Shown here: positions 1-8,481 of the stretch, piece after piece
Layout: each line of letters opens with the position of its first letter
How positions within the stretch are numbered: position 1 is the first letter of the stretch
From: Pectobacterium parmentieri
GTDB taxonomy: Bacteria > Pseudomonadota > Gammaproteobacteria > Enterobacterales > Enterobacteriaceae
Assembly: GCF_001742145.1 (NCBI RefSeq)
Contig: NZ_CP015749.1
Span: 1,364,001 to 1,428,000 of the forward strand
DNA: 64,000 nucleotides
Direction: 5' to 3'
Notes under the pieces: generated by a model
Databases searched by the model: none
Seen by the model: only the letters and a program-made list of their open reading frames with translations
Told to the model about the DNA's origin: nothing
Made by a program: the position numbers and the translations under genes

Positions 1-313
1 AGAAAACCCGAAAGGGCTGGTCTTTAAACCGCTGGAAGCGGCACAGTTGCCGCGTGCACTGGGTGGCGTAACCGGTTCATTGATTAACGCGAACTTCGCG
101 ATGGCTGCGGGTCTGAACCTGTCTGACGCAATTCAGTTAGATGTGCTGCCGGAGGACTTGAAAAATATGATTGTTGTGCGTGCGGAAGATGCCGACAAAC
201 CGTTTGCTCAGGATCTGAAAGCCGCCGTTCAATCCCCGGAATTCGCCGCATTCTTTGAAGATAAAAACTCCATGTTCCACGCGTTCCAGAAACCTGAGTG
301 GATGAAGAAGTAG
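1..313 (+). CDS. MetQ/NlpA-family substrate-binding lipoprotein, C-terminal part
   Basis: An open frame enters from the left edge (codons in phase from base 2) and ends at TAG 311-313, so only about 103 C-terminal residues are visible. The segment ITGSLINANFAMAAGLNLS-like (here VTGSLINANFAMAAGL) and the ending in which a stretch of residues precedes PEWMKK match the C-terminal lobe of NLPA/MetQ lipoproteins, the periplasmic binding component of methionine-type ABC importers. The rest of the gene and any metI/metN partners lie outside the window. The exact ligand cannot be judged from this part. Confidence 0.8.
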   Translation, partial: ENPKGLVFKPLEAAQLPRALGGVTGSLINANFAMAAGLNLSDAIQLDVLPEDLKNMIVVRAEDADKPFAQDLKAAVQSPEFAAFFEDKNSMFHAFQKPEWMKK

Positions 314-325
314 TTCTCCTTTCAA

Positions 326-361
326 GCTGCCAGTGACCTATTACTTGTAGGCCACTGGCTT
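326..361 (+). terminator. hairpin after the NlpA-like gene
   Basis: GCCAGTG (329-335) pairs with CACTGGC (353-359) just after the stop codon. Only a weak pyrimidine tract follows, so termination is likely but not certain. Confidence 0.45.
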
Positions 362-507
362 CCTCACTAAAACCTGTATCAACCAGTAAATACTCTCTTA
401 GCTAACATATTTTGCTAACGCAAAGATAAAAATATTTCAAGTGTTGTGATTTTTTGTATAAATGCCATTCTTTGTAAGAGGTATTAACACAACACAACGA
501 GGGTTTA

Positions 508-798
508 ATGAAAAAAATACTTTCTGTGGCCGTATTGGCACTGGTGCTGACGGGATGTGCCCAACAAACGTTTACACTAAAGAATGACGCTGTTGCAACA
601 CCTAAACAGGTGACAACGCATCACTTCTTCGTCTCTGGGATTGGTCAGAAGAAAACCATTGATGCTGCGGCGGTATGTGGCGGTGCTGATAAAGTTGTTC
701 GCACTGAAACACAGTTAACCTTTGTTAATGGGTTACTTGGGTTGGTGACGTTCGGGATTTATACTCCGAGAGAAGCGCGCGTTTATTGCTCAATCTAA
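508..798 (+). CDS. bor: Bor-family outer-membrane lipoprotein
   Basis: A 96-residue protein with a lipoprotein signal: MKKILSVAVLALVLTGC, with the lipobox LTGC and acylated Cys17. The segments THHFFVSGIGQKK, CGGADKVV and FVNGLLG...GIYTPREARVYC closely resemble the Bor/Iss lipoprotein of phage lambda, which is linked to serum resistance in E. coli. Two further cysteines (CGG and the penultimate region YCS) are conserved in that family. The gene stands alone between two intergenic gaps and ends in a strong terminator. No phage genes surround it, so it is either a domesticated copy or a native enterobacterial homologue. Its role in a plant pathogen is unknown. Confidence 0.85.
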   Translation: MKKILSVAVLALVLTGCAQQTFTLKNDAVATPKQVTTHHFFVSGIGQKKTIDAAAVCGGADKVVRTETQLTFVNGLLGLVTFGIYTPREARVYCSI

Positions 799-840
799 AC
801 TAAAGACGGCTTTTAATAGTATATAAGGCTGTCTCACGAT

Positions 841-876
841 AAAGCCATCTCCTGTCGAGATGGCTTTATTTTTTCT
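841..876 (+). terminator. Rho-independent terminator of bor
   Basis: AAAGCCATCTC pairs with GAGATGGCTTT around a 5-nt loop and is followed by ATTTTTTC. This is a textbook intrinsic terminator. Confidence 0.9.
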
Positions 877-978
877 TTTCCCCGCTGGTTATTTGGAGCT
901 AACGGCTTCCTGTGTAACCATGATTTAACGTGTCCGGTAATGTCACACCGCTATGTCGTTTGGGCACGATAGGGCGTG

Positions 979-2385
979 CTATTGTTGCCTGTGCCGTGCC
1001 AGCAATTGACTTCCTTGCTCACCCAACTCCCAGAACAGACCGGTCATGATCGACAGCCCTTCGCGAGCGACGGATTTCAGCAGGTGTTCGTTAACGGCGT
1101 GCTGGCCGCAGGCCGGATAGGAGTGGGGGATCCACAGCGTCGGCAGGCCGAGGATGTCGGCGAAGACGTCGTTAGGTAGCGAACCGCCAAGATTCGGCAA
1201 CAGCGCAGGCTGTTTACCACTGATTTGCTGCATCAGTGCCAGCGTCCAGTTTACCAGCGGATCTTCAGGGTTAAACCGCGTCGCCGGAGAGGTGTTAAGG
1301 ACTTCAACGTCTACGTGGGTAAAACCATGCTGGTCGAGGTGTTGACGCACATGCTGCGCCAGATGCTGCCAGTCGGTGCCGACCACAAAGCGCAGTTGGC
1401 AAATAGCGGTGGCATCAGCGGGAATCGCGTTTACCGGTTTATTTGGGTTACCGGTAATGAACGACAGCACTTCCAGCGTGTTCCAGGCAAATAACCGTTC
1501 GGCGGGCGTGAGTCCCTCCGCCCCCCAGTATTCATCAATCGCCGGATCGCCTTCGCCACCTGCGGGATCAATCGTGCTGAGAATGTCGCGTAGCGCTGGC
1601 GTCAGCGGCGGAGGAAGCAGGGCGTCGATATTCATTTGACCTTGCCCATCGACCAGACTGGCCACGGCATTCGCTAACTGCGTACCCGGATTGCTCAGCA
1701 GCCCACCCCAGTTACCGGAATGGTACGCCTGATCGCGCGCGTTGATGCGTAAACGGAAATTGGCACAGCCGCGAGAGCCAAGGAACAGCGTCGGACGTTC
1801 TGCATTAAGACGTGGCCCATCGGAAGCGATAAACATGTCGGCGGCCAGTTCCTGTTTGTGCTGTTGGCACAGGTTGGCAAGCTCTGGTGAACCAATTTCT
1901 TCGCCCATCTCGAACAGCAGTTTGCAGTTGAAGCCCAGACGCTGCCCGCGTGCCTGAAACACCTGTTCCAGTGCCATCAGGTTAATACTGTGCTGGCCTT
2001 TATTATCGGCACTGCCGCGTCCGTACCAGCGATCGCCTTCTTCGACCAATTTCCAGGGCGTGAGCCCATTGCGCCAGTTTTCCTCGTCGCCAAAAACCAC
2101 ATCGCCGTGGCCGTAAGACAGTACCGTCGGCAGGCTGGGATCTTCGATGCGTTCAGCCAGCAGGAAAGGGGGATGACGGGCATCAGACAAGGCGATCGGT
2201 TTTATGCTGAACCCCATCGCCTGCAACGCAGGCTGGATCTCATCCGTCAGATAGCGGTTCAGCGCAAGCTGATTGTCCGCTTTCTGGCTCTCGCTGGCGT
2301 GGGCAATACGCCGAGCCAGCGTCTGTTTAAATTCTCCGCGATCGAAACGTTCACAGGCGATACGAATCAGGTCTGCGCTGGTCAT
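979..2385 (-). CDS. M20-family metallopeptidase/dipeptidase
   Basis: A 468-residue cytoplasmic M20 peptidase. Visible signatures are GHGDVVFG (first metal-binding His/Asp region), YGRGSADNKGQH (bridging Asp) and EMGEEIGSPE (catalytic Glu-Glu). The ending places another His in the HAVNEH segment. The start was chosen at MTSADLIRI because AAGGAAAGGC sits just before that ATG; an upstream in-frame ATG at 2412 lacks a ribosome site. The size and the ArgE/DapE/CPG2-type signatures suggest hydrolysis of small peptides or N-acyl amino acids, but the substrate cannot be read from sequence. A LysR regulator is divergently transcribed 140 bp away and is the obvious candidate controller. Confidence 0.85.
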   Translation of the reverse strand: MTSADLIRIACERFDRGEFKQTLARRIAHASESQKADNQLALNRYLTDEIQPALQAMGFSIKPIALSDARHPPFLLAERIEDPSLPTVLSYGHGDVVFGDEENWRNGLTPWKLVEEGDRWYGRGSADNKGQHSINLMALEQVFQARGQRLGFNCKLLFEMGEEIGSPELANLCQQHKQELAADMFIASDGPRLNAERPTLFLGSRGCANFRLRINARDQAYHSGNWGGLLSNPGTQLANAVASLVDGQGQMNIDALLPPPLTPALRDILSTIDPAGGEGDPAIDEYWGAEGLTPAERLFAWNTLEVLSFITGNPNKPVNAIPADATAICQLRFVVGTDWQHLAQHVRQHLDQHGFTHVDVEVLNTSPATRFNPEDPLVNWTLALMQQISGKQPALLPNLGGSLPNDVFADILGLPTLWIPHSYPACGQHAVNEHLLKSVAREGLSIMTGLFWELGEQGSQLLARHRQQ

Positions 2386-2525
2386 GCCTTTCCTTGTTGG
2401 GTAATGTGACAACGTTACCGATATTTAAAGAAAAAACGAGCTTTGCAACAATAATAAAAATTGCAATTAAGCTTTGCTTTTAATATAAACCTGGCAATCC
2501 CGCACTGTCTGAAAGGAACTCCGCC

Positions 2526-3458
2526 ATGCACAGCTCCGAGATCCGCTATTTTCTGGTGGTTGCCACTACCGGTTCGCTCAGCGCCGCCAGCCAGCATCTG
2601 TTTGTTGCCGTTTCGGCTATCAGTCGCCAGATTCAGCGGCTGGAAGAACGCATCGGTGTGCCGCTGTTCGAGCGTCACGCGCGCGGAATGGTGTTAAACG
2701 ATGCCGGACGAATTCTGGAAAATCATGTGCGCAAGAGCATGATGGACATGGATGCCGCTGTGGCGGAGATACAGGGGCTAAAGGCTAGCCGCCGGGCGCT
2801 GTTGCGGATTGGTTGCACGGAGGGAATGGCGTTTGATCTGCTGCCGACCCTGTTTGCGCGTTTCTGCCAGCATGACCCAGATACCACTTTTGCACTGAAG
2901 GTGGCCTCGGCGATGCAGGTGTCGCAGATGATCCGCAACGGTGAAGTGGATATCGCGCTCCAGTTTGCACTGGCACCCGAGCAGGGCGTTAATGTGGAAC
3001 TGGCGCTGCCTGCGCCGCTGATGCTGCTGATGTCTGACGAACACCCGCTGGCGCAGCAGGCTGTTCAACTGGCGGATCTGCATCTTTTCCCGCTGGCGCT
3101 GCCGGAATCGTCTACCACGCTGCGACAGTTGTTTGACCTCTCATGCCGCATGAACGGCACCTTTCTTGAGCCAACGCTGTGCTGCAACAACTTCACCACG
3201 CTCTATTACTATGCGATGAGCACACCAGGAGCGGTCACTGCCTGTAGCTTCTACTCCGTGATGTATAAGTGCTTACAGGAGCCGATGTGCCTTAAACCGT
3301 TGAATATCAAGCAGCTCGACCAGCGTTCACTTCAGGTCCAAACGCTGGCAGGCAAAGCCCATGCACCGCAGCAGCAGGCCTTTCTTGATTTCATGATAGC
3401 GGAATTGCGGCAGGGGGAAGCGTATTATCTGAGCCAGGTGGCTACGGATAAGGTTTGA
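2526..3458 (+). CDS. LysR-type transcriptional regulator
   Basis: A 310-residue LTTR. The N-terminal winged helix-turn-helix has the usual motif SLSAASQHLFVAVSAISRQI, followed by the linker helix RLEERIGVPLFERHARGMVL. An effector-binding periplasmic-protein-like domain makes up the remainder. It is divergent from the M20 peptidase gene, and the roughly 140-bp shared spacer is AT-rich, so it probably regulates that gene and itself. The inducer is unknown. The start ATG is preceded by AAGGAACTCCGCC. Confidence 0.9.
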   Translation: MHSSEIRYFLVVATTGSLSAASQHLFVAVSAISRQIQRLEERIGVPLFERHARGMVLNDAGRILENHVRKSMMDMDAAVAEIQGLKASRRALLRIGCTEGMAFDLLPTLFARFCQHDPDTTFALKVASAMQVSQMIRNGEVDIALQFALAPEQGVNVELALPAPLMLLMSDEHPLAQQAVQLADLHLFPLALPESSTTLRQLFDLSCRMNGTFLEPTLCCNNFTTLYYYAMSTPGAVTACSFYSVMYKCLQEPMCLKPLNIKQLDQRSLQVQTLAGKAHAPQQQAFLDFMIAELRQGEAYYLSQVATDKV

Positions 3459-3564
3459 TGTTTCTTTCACTCCATCTCGATAATCTCGCGCTTTTGCTCG
3501 TCTTCTGGCAGATCAGTTTAAAAACCGACCTGCCGCAGACGATGACGGGGGACCCGTTGTCAGA

Positions 3565-5154
3565 TTAGGTCGTTTCGATCGGCGGGCACTGATAGTGGCG
3601 GCTATCCGGCAGATCGTGTAATGCTACCGCTTTACCGAAATACCATCCCTGCATAATAGCGGAAGGGCACTGTTCCAGAATATAGGCGGCCTGTTCGCGT
3701 GTTTCGACACCTTCGATGATCACGCAGACATCCAGTTTTTTGATTAGGGTGAATAACAGGTCTGCCATTGCTGCATTAACCGAGTCTGTACCGATGGCAC
3801 CGACGAAAATCTTATCGATCTTAATCATATCGAACGGCAGGTGGCTGAGATAATCGAGGTTGGAATAACCCGTACCGAAATCATCAAGCGCGATCTTATA
3901 GCCTGCGTGCTGTAATGCATGAAGACCGTTAGCCAGCGTTTGATAGGATGTGCTCGAACGTTCAGTCAGTTCTAACATGATACGCGTCCTGTCTATTCCC
4001 ATTTCGTCGCACATCTGCTGTAAGAAGCGGTGATAGTCAGGTGAAACAATATCGGTTACTGACAGATTAATACTGAGAAGAAAAGGTGTTTCTCGCGTGA
4101 GATAAGGCTGCATATCATGCAACGCCTGACGCGTAATGATTCGAGTGAGTTCCGCGGAATAACCCATCTTTTCCGCAATATTGATAAAATACTCCGGCGA
4201 TACGCTGTCTCCGCGTTCGTTTTTCCAGCGTGCCAGTGCTTCTACGCCAATAATCGCCCGCTGCGGCAGGCTGATGAGCGGTTGATAATGAACCTGGAAC
4301 CGTTGATGTTTGATTGCGCGTTTTAACTGTGATGGCAAAGCCTGGTGCCGATCGTAGTAGAGTTGATAGGAGAACGTAGAGCCAGCGCCGATCAGCAAGC
4401 CCAACAACAGCAAGGAGGCGATAACATACCAGGGGCGATACAGGATACCGGCGGAATCGAGTTGGGTCAGAACGCAGATGTTCAGCATTGGATCGCAAGA
4501 AAACGATTGGCGTTTCCCCATGGTCAACCACGAGTTATCCTCGTATTGTTTCTCTCTGAACGCAGAGAGATCTACGTTGCCAAACATTTGATAAATATGG
4601 CCTAAGTTACGGGTTGTCAGCGCTGAATTGTATCCGGTTGGTGGTTGGGCAAAACGACGAAATGCGGCGGCAGCAGTGACGGTGACCACATCGTTGAGGC
4701 TTGCCATATCTGCGGTGATCCGCGGATCAATTACGTCGTTCATCGCGGTCCACAACTGTACGCCGTCGGCAGTTGTTAGGTTTGGCGGCAGCAGATAAAT
4801 CGGCGGATTGAGGATCCCCCAACCCGCAGAGCAGATAAGGTGGTTATTTTTGATACGCCCGATATCGCGCAGATAAACGGAGTAAAAGGAGAGCAGGCGC
4901 AGTTCTTTCAGATCGGCGCTGGAGCAGGGGGGGTTATTCAGCGTCAGTACCCGTTCAATGGTTCCCCGACCTTCTTGGGCGACGGCGGTTCCCTGATTAA
5001 GCACGTCCTGGCCGTAGCGCAGTAACTGCGTTTGCTCCAGTCTGGCTAAAACCCCTTGCCCAATAAATAGGGCCAGCAATGCGCTGCCAAACGAAATTAA
5101 AGCAAGTCTGAACCATAATCCGGCGTTGGTAGTTAAGGTGAGCATAGCGATCAT
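3565..5154 (-). CDS. CSS-EAL cyclic-di-GMP phosphodiesterase
   Basis: A 529-residue membrane protein. An N-terminal transmembrane helix (about residues 12-32) leads to a periplasmic region with a CSS motif (PPCSSADLKEL, with a partner cysteine in HLICSAGWG). A second membrane helix follows (about 240-262), then a C-terminal EAL domain. The catalytic signatures EALARW, NLSVTD, ELTERS, DDFGTGYSN, KIDKIFV and EGVETREQ are all present, so it should hydrolyse c-di-GMP to pGpG. In characterised CSS-EAL proteins the redox state of the CSS cysteines controls activity. No GGDEF domain is present. The gene is monocistronic and its likely output is motility or biofilm control (inferred). MLTLTT, three codons downstream, is an alternative start. 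Confidence 0.92.
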   Translation of the reverse strand: MIAMLTLTTNAGLWFRLALISFGSALLALFIGQGVLARLEQTQLLRYGQDVLNQGTAVAQEGRGTIERVLTLNNPPCSSADLKELRLLSFYSVYLRDIGRIKNNHLICSAGWGILNPPIYLLPPNLTTADGVQLWTAMNDVIDPRITADMASLNDVVTVTAAAAFRRFAQPPTGYNSALTTRNLGHIYQMFGNVDLSAFREKQYEDNSWLTMGKRQSFSCDPMLNICVLTQLDSAGILYRPWYVIASLLLLGLLIGAGSTFSYQLYYDRHQALPSQLKRAIKHQRFQVHYQPLISLPQRAIIGVEALARWKNERGDSVSPEYFINIAEKMGYSAELTRIITRQALHDMQPYLTRETPFLLSINLSVTDIVSPDYHRFLQQMCDEMGIDRTRIMLELTERSSTSYQTLANGLHALQHAGYKIALDDFGTGYSNLDYLSHLPFDMIKIDKIFVGAIGTDSVNAAMADLLFTLIKKLDVCVIIEGVETREQAAYILEQCPSAIMQGWYFGKAVALHDLPDSRHYQCPPIETT

Positions 5155-5469
5155 CCGGCAGCGTGACGGAAAGAGTACGGCATAGGTTCAGATACCGCGT
5201 CCTTGCCAACGATATAGCGCTTATCAGCCATTATTTTGGGTATAAGTAGTATGGCGCAGCGCTCCTGCAAATCAGAAATAACGAGTGACCTTTAGGAAGA
5301 CGTAATCACTCTCTTTATTATTCTAAAGGAAAACTCTCTATCGCTAACGGCAGGAAAGATTGATAAAACCAGGCTAGTTCTTCCTCTTGAACAGGATTTT
5401 CTGAAAAAATTGCCTTTTTGCGGGAACTCACCCAGCCCGATCTCTACTTCTATACTTTATCGCAGGAAG

Positions 5470-5615
5470 TGGAAGCGACGCTGGCGTGCGGTTTAAGCAG
5501 CACCCCATCTCACTGGGAATGGACTGTAGCGTCGCCCTCTGGCAATCTAGGTGCAAGTCCTGCTGCCACGGCCCGTGGCCTGACAGGGATGGGGCATACT
5601 GTGAGATAGATCTCA
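5470..5615 (+). other. hairpin-rich intergenic segment, possible structured RNA
   Basis: The 490-bp gap between the EAL gene and the next small gene contains nested inverted repeats. GCGACGCT (about 5473) pairs with AGCGTCGC (about 5528). CCCCATCTCAC (about 5503) is complementary to later GTGAGAT/TGGGG segments (about 5590-5610). AGG-TGCAAGT-CCT is followed by the perfect hairpin GCCACGGCCCGTGGC (about 5567-5581). GGGAA and GGTGCAAGTCC recall parts of the cobalamin riboswitch core, but spacing is wrong and no convincing B12 box follows. The remainder of 5155-5643 shows nothing recognisable. Confidence 0.3.
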
Positions 5616-5643
5616 AAGAAGGGAAATATAGGCGTTAATAGCT

Positions 5644-6036
5644 ATGGATAAGACAATAAAAATAACGATAGTCAGAAACGGAATACGAGAGAATGCCGAA
5701 TTTTCTCTTAGTCAAAACCCACCTTGTTCAATAAAATTTTTTATCGGTGGCGATTTTATATATGCGGCTAAAAGTGATGATTTTTTCTCTTGCCTTTGTA
5801 TTCTAAGGCGGAATTTCAGAAATATGACTTTCTTATGCAAAGGGGCGAAGAGGAACGTATATCCTTCCAGAATGGCGAGACAAATGGCTTATGGGATAAA
5901 GGGCTATGAATTTGAGATGGGTAGACCTGCGGTTCGCGGCGATTTGGTCTCCATCTTTGACCATGAAGAAAATGATCTGGTGACACCGGAAGAACAAGAG
6001 ACACATTTTCAAGAATGGTTATCGTCTTTTTTATAA
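5644..6036 (+). CDS. hypothetical protein, 130 aa
   Basis: An AT-rich gene for a soluble 130-residue protein without a signal peptide or membrane helix. It is beta-strand-rich at the start and ends acidic (FDHEENDLVTPEEQETHFQEW). Composition and size resemble the small immunity-like genes further right (8.5-14 kb), and it sits at the left border of the AT-rich accessory region. I do not recognise a family. The ribosome site upstream is weak, so the start is the first ATG rather than a proven one. Confidence 0.55.
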   Translation: MDKTIKITIVRNGIRENAEFSLSQNPPCSIKFFIGGDFIYAAKSDDFFSCLCILRRNFRNMTFLCKGAKRNVYPSRMARQMAYGIKGYEFEMGRPAVRGDLVSIFDHEENDLVTPEEQETHFQEWLSSFL

Positions 6037-6172
6037 AAGGCATCAAACTCGAACTTTCCCCGTTTCTGGACGAATCGAGCTTTACCGCGCCACTGTCGGG
6101 TTTATCAGCCAGGCACAAGAAACCCGACTGCTAATTCGCGGACTTATTGCCACGGCCTATGGCCGTTTAACG

Positions 6173-6937
6173 CTATTGAGCGATAATGTGTTGATCTACA
6201 GCAATAAAGGCCAGCATCGTTTCGCTGCCGTCCAGAATATCGGATTGGATGGCCTGTCGGGCGGCGCTGGCATCGCGCTGCTGTAGCGCAGTAAGAACGT
6301 CCTCGTGATGTTCGATAGCCATCTGTACGGAAAAATGCGCATAGGCCTGGGCGATCAACGGCCCGGTACGCATCCATAAACTGCCAATAAACTGCGTCAA
6401 CAACGGCATTCGTGCTGCCTGTGCTAGAAACAGATGAAATTCGCTATTCAACCGTAATGCTTCACGTAGGTTTTTCTCATCAATCGCCAGACGATTCTGG
6501 TGGATATTCTCGTCAATCTGCTTGAGCATTTTCGGCGTAATGTACGCAGCAGCTAGCTCGGCACCCGTGCCCTCTAACGCCAATCGCAGTGTGCGGATCT
6601 CTTTAAACTGATCCTCAGTCAGTTGAGGAACGCGGATATCACGCGGCGTCTTGAGCACCAGCGCCTGCTCTTTTGCCAATTGCAGGATTGCATCTCTTAC
6701 TGGAGTTACGCTGGTGCCAACCTGTGCGGCAAGTTCCCGTATTCTCAGGCGATCGTCCGGCTTGAACTGACCGGTAATCAACGCCTCGCGCAGCATGGTA
6801 TAAACGCTGGAACCCAGATAGCTGTGATTGATCTGTCCGATTGGATAATTCACTGTTCCCCCAGAGAAAATACCGTGCAAATTTGATGAAACACGAACGT
6901 CTGAAACCGTAACAGACGTTGAGCGGCGATGCGACAA
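6173..6937 (-). CDS. GntR-family regulator (FadR/FCD subfamily)
   Basis: Up to 254 residues. The winged-helix domain (about residues 40-105) carries LREALITGQFKPDDRLRIRE and the recognition helix GTSVTPVRDAILQL. A C-terminal all-helical FCD ligand domain follows, with metal-site residues in SEFHLFLAQAA and AIEHHEDVLTAL. The first roughly 35 residues are unlike the family and the true start may lie downstream. AT-rich partial repeats containing ATACAAT/ATTGTAT lie at the start codon (about 6934-6947) and about 80 bp upstream (about 7019-7029); they may be operator half-sites. The target is unclear because the divergent neighbour is a broken TpsB gene. Immediately downstream (6037-6172) no gene was seen. 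Confidence 0.82.
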   Translation of the reverse strand: MSHRRSTSVTVSDVRVSSNLHGIFSGGTVNYPIGQINHSYLGSSVYTMLREALITGQFKPDDRLRIRELAAQVGTSVTPVRDAILQLAKEQALVLKTPRDIRVPQLTEDQFKEIRTLRLALEGTGAELAAAYITPKMLKQIDENIHQNRLAIDEKNLREALRLNSEFHLFLAQAARMPLLTQFIGSLWMRTGPLIAQAYAHFSVQMAIEHHEDVLTALQQRDASAARQAIQSDILDGSETMLAFIAVDQHIIAQ

Positions 6938-7186
6938 TATACAATATGATGCATCAACGAGGCTATGGGGCGCTGTGTCCCTGGCAGAGAATTATCAAAA
7001 AAGGGTCATGAAATACACAGTATTGTATGACGAGGTGTAACCACTCTAAATTTATGGCTTAGGGGGATATTTTATCGCGTCTTAACGCAAACCGATTGTC
7101 ATAAAATTATATATTAGCTGACATATTGAGCTTGGTAATTAACGGTTCTACTATTCAAAAAAAATGATTATCTCAGGGATGAAATC

Positions 7187-7425
7187 ATGCGTGGTTTTTT
7201 CGGGCTGGTATTTATCACGCCTGTATTTTTTTCTTATGCAGTATTTTCCGCTCCGCTTAATCCGGTGGACAGAAATGACATTCAACAGCGACAGGCCGAG
7301 GTGATCGACCAATCCCGACAGCAGCGTGATTCCTTATTGCAGTTAAATCAGCCACAAGCGACGGTAAACCCAGGCGGCGTAAGCGATGCCGGGCAATGCT
7401 TTTCCATTAAAGACATTCATTATCG
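7187..7425 (+). pseudogene. 5' fragment of a TpsB/ShlB-type two-partner secretion transporter, cut by IS1
   Basis: About 80 residues remain. A signal peptide (MRGFFGLVFITPVFFSYAVFSA) is followed by PLNPVDRNDIQQRQAEVIDQ and a glutamine-rich segment, then CFSIKDIHYRV, the start of the POTRA region of FhaC/ShlB/CdiB outer-membrane translocators. The frame runs into the left end of IS1 at 7426 and stops at 7447. The barrel domain is absent from the right side of the IS, so the gene is dead and the missing DNA has been lost or moved. Confidence 0.8.
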
Positions 7426-7482
7426 GGTGATGCGTCCAATTAGTTGATTGTGATATATAATGCTCGCTTTTAAGGTTTTCGC

Positions 7483-7755
7483 ATGGCCAGCGTTAATGTT
7501 CATTATCCCCGTTGTCAGTCTGCTCAGGTTTATCGTCATGGTCAAAATCCTAAAGGTCGTGACAGATTCCGCTGCCGTGACTGCCACCGCGTTTTTCTGC
7601 TCACTTACACCTACGAAGCACGCAAGCCCGGTGTCAAAGAGCAGATCACCGAAATGGCTTTCAACGGCGCGGGGGTTCGCGATACCGCAAGGACGCTTAA
7701 AGTCGGCATTAACACCGTCATTCGAACATTAAAAAACTCGCGCCAAAGCGAATAA
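7483..7755 (+). CDS. insA: IS1 InsA (zinc-finger/HTH N-terminal protein)
   Basis: A 90-residue InsA of the IS1 family. The N-terminal zinc-finger-like segment has YPRC...RFRCRDCHRVF and is followed by a helix-turn-helix (VRDTARTLKVGINTVIRTL). InsA binds the IS ends and represses; the transposase InsAB' arises by -1 frameshifting. A run TTAAAAAACTC near the 3' end (about 7730-7740) is the expected slippery A6C site. Start ATG 7483 lies 57 bp inside the left end, as in other IS1 copies. Confidence 0.93.
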   Translation: MASVNVHYPRCQSAQVYRHGQNPKGRDRFRCRDCHRVFLLTYTYEARKPGVKEQITEMAFNGAGVRDTARTLKVGINTVIRTLKNSRQSE

Positions 7756-7781
7756 CGTCCTCACCGGTCGCTCATGCTGAC

Positions 7782-8177
7782 GTGGCACTTATCTGCGAAC
7801 TCGATGAGCAATGGAGTTTTGTTGGCAGTAAAGCCTGCCAGCACTGGCTCTGGTATGCGTACAACACCAAGACCGGCGGTGTATTGGCTTATACATTTGG
7901 CCCCCGAACTGATGAAACCTGCCGTGAGTTATTGGCAGTCCTTGCGCCGTTTAACATCGGAATGGTAACCAGTGATGAGTGGGGCAGCTATGCCAGAGAA
8001 GTGCCGAAGGATAAGCATCTGACAGGAAAAATTTTTACCCAGCGTATAGAGCGTAACAACCTGACACTGAGGACTCGCATTAAACGTCTGGCCCGGAAAA
8101 CCATCTGTTTCTCACGCTCGATTGAATTGCATGAAAAAGCCATCGGAGCGTTCATTGAAAAACACATGTTCTACTAA
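7782..8177 (+). CDS. insB: IS1 InsB / DDE transposase catalytic part
   Basis: The second IS1 frame, 131 residues from the first in-frame ATG, and normally made as the C-terminal part of InsAB' after -1 frameshifting upstream. DDE-type acidic residues are visible: CELDEQWSFVG (first Asp), TSDEWGSY (second Asp) and IERNNLTLRTRIKRLARKT (Glu plus the conserved R/K stretch). The frame is intact to the stop just inside the right inverted repeat, so this copy is potentially active. Confidence 0.92.
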   Translation: MALICELDEQWSFVGSKACQHWLWYAYNTKTGGVLAYTFGPRTDETCRELLAVLAPFNIGMVTSDEWGSYAREVPKDKHLTGKIFTQRIERNNLTLRTRIKRLARKTICFSRSIELHEKAIGAFIEKHMFY

Positions 8178-8191
8178 TTGGAGACATTACC

Positions 8192-8480
8192 AGATTTTGG
8201 CGCTAAAAAAGGCGGATTTAATTTATTGAATACACCTGATGAATTGTATAAGAACCCGACTCAGTTCTGGAATGAATATAATAAACCGTGGCTTGATAGT
8301 GCAATCTCAAGAAACGACCCAATTGTACTTGCCACAAAGCCAAGTGATGTTAATTTATACAGAATTAATCATGAAACAGGGCGGAAGGAAATGACTGGAT
8401 TTGGTCGGGAATATAACTCTCTATTAGAGAACGGTTATAATTTTGACAATAAATCAATGAAAATGATAAAAGGAAAGTGA
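8192..8480 (+). pseudogene. orphan CdiA/filamentous-hemagglutinin toxin C-terminus (fragment)
   Basis: The frame is open directly from the right IS1 border and encodes about 96 residues ending MKMIKGK. The sequence GGFNLLNTPDELYKNPTQFW, then NEYNKPWLDSAISRND and GFGREYNSLLENGYNFD, resembles C-terminal toxin tails of CdiA/FHA-type polymorphic toxins (family recalled, not searched). It has no start codon or secretion domain of its own. Unless translated from a promoter in IS1, it is a stranded 3' end. The stop overlaps the ribosome-site region of the next gene by the usual toxin-immunity spacing. Confidence 0.65.
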
Positions 8481-8481
8481 T

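Larger units (their letters stand above)
7426..8191 (+). mobile_element. IS1-family insertion sequence
   Basis: A 766-bp element. The left end GGTGATGCGTCCAATTAG is an imperfect inverted repeat of the right end (reverse complement GGTAATGTCTCCAATTAG); the ends match at most positions over about 21 bp. It encodes InsA and InsB in overlapping frames. No direct target duplication is visible: bases left of 7426 (TTATCG) and right of 8191 (AGATTT) differ. This suggests that an IS1-mediated deletion removed one flank. Confidence 0.9.

Noticed and set aside
5500..5600. Cobalamin riboswitch
   Set aside because: GGGAA and GGTGCAAGTCC are present, but about 27 nt apart instead of a few, and no B12 box (AGYCMGgAgaCCkGCC) follows. 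Kept only as a possible structured RNA.
5418..5609. Open frame of 63 codons over the hairpin-rich segment
   Set aside because: The frame coincides with strong palindromes, has no ribosome site and no protein-like features.
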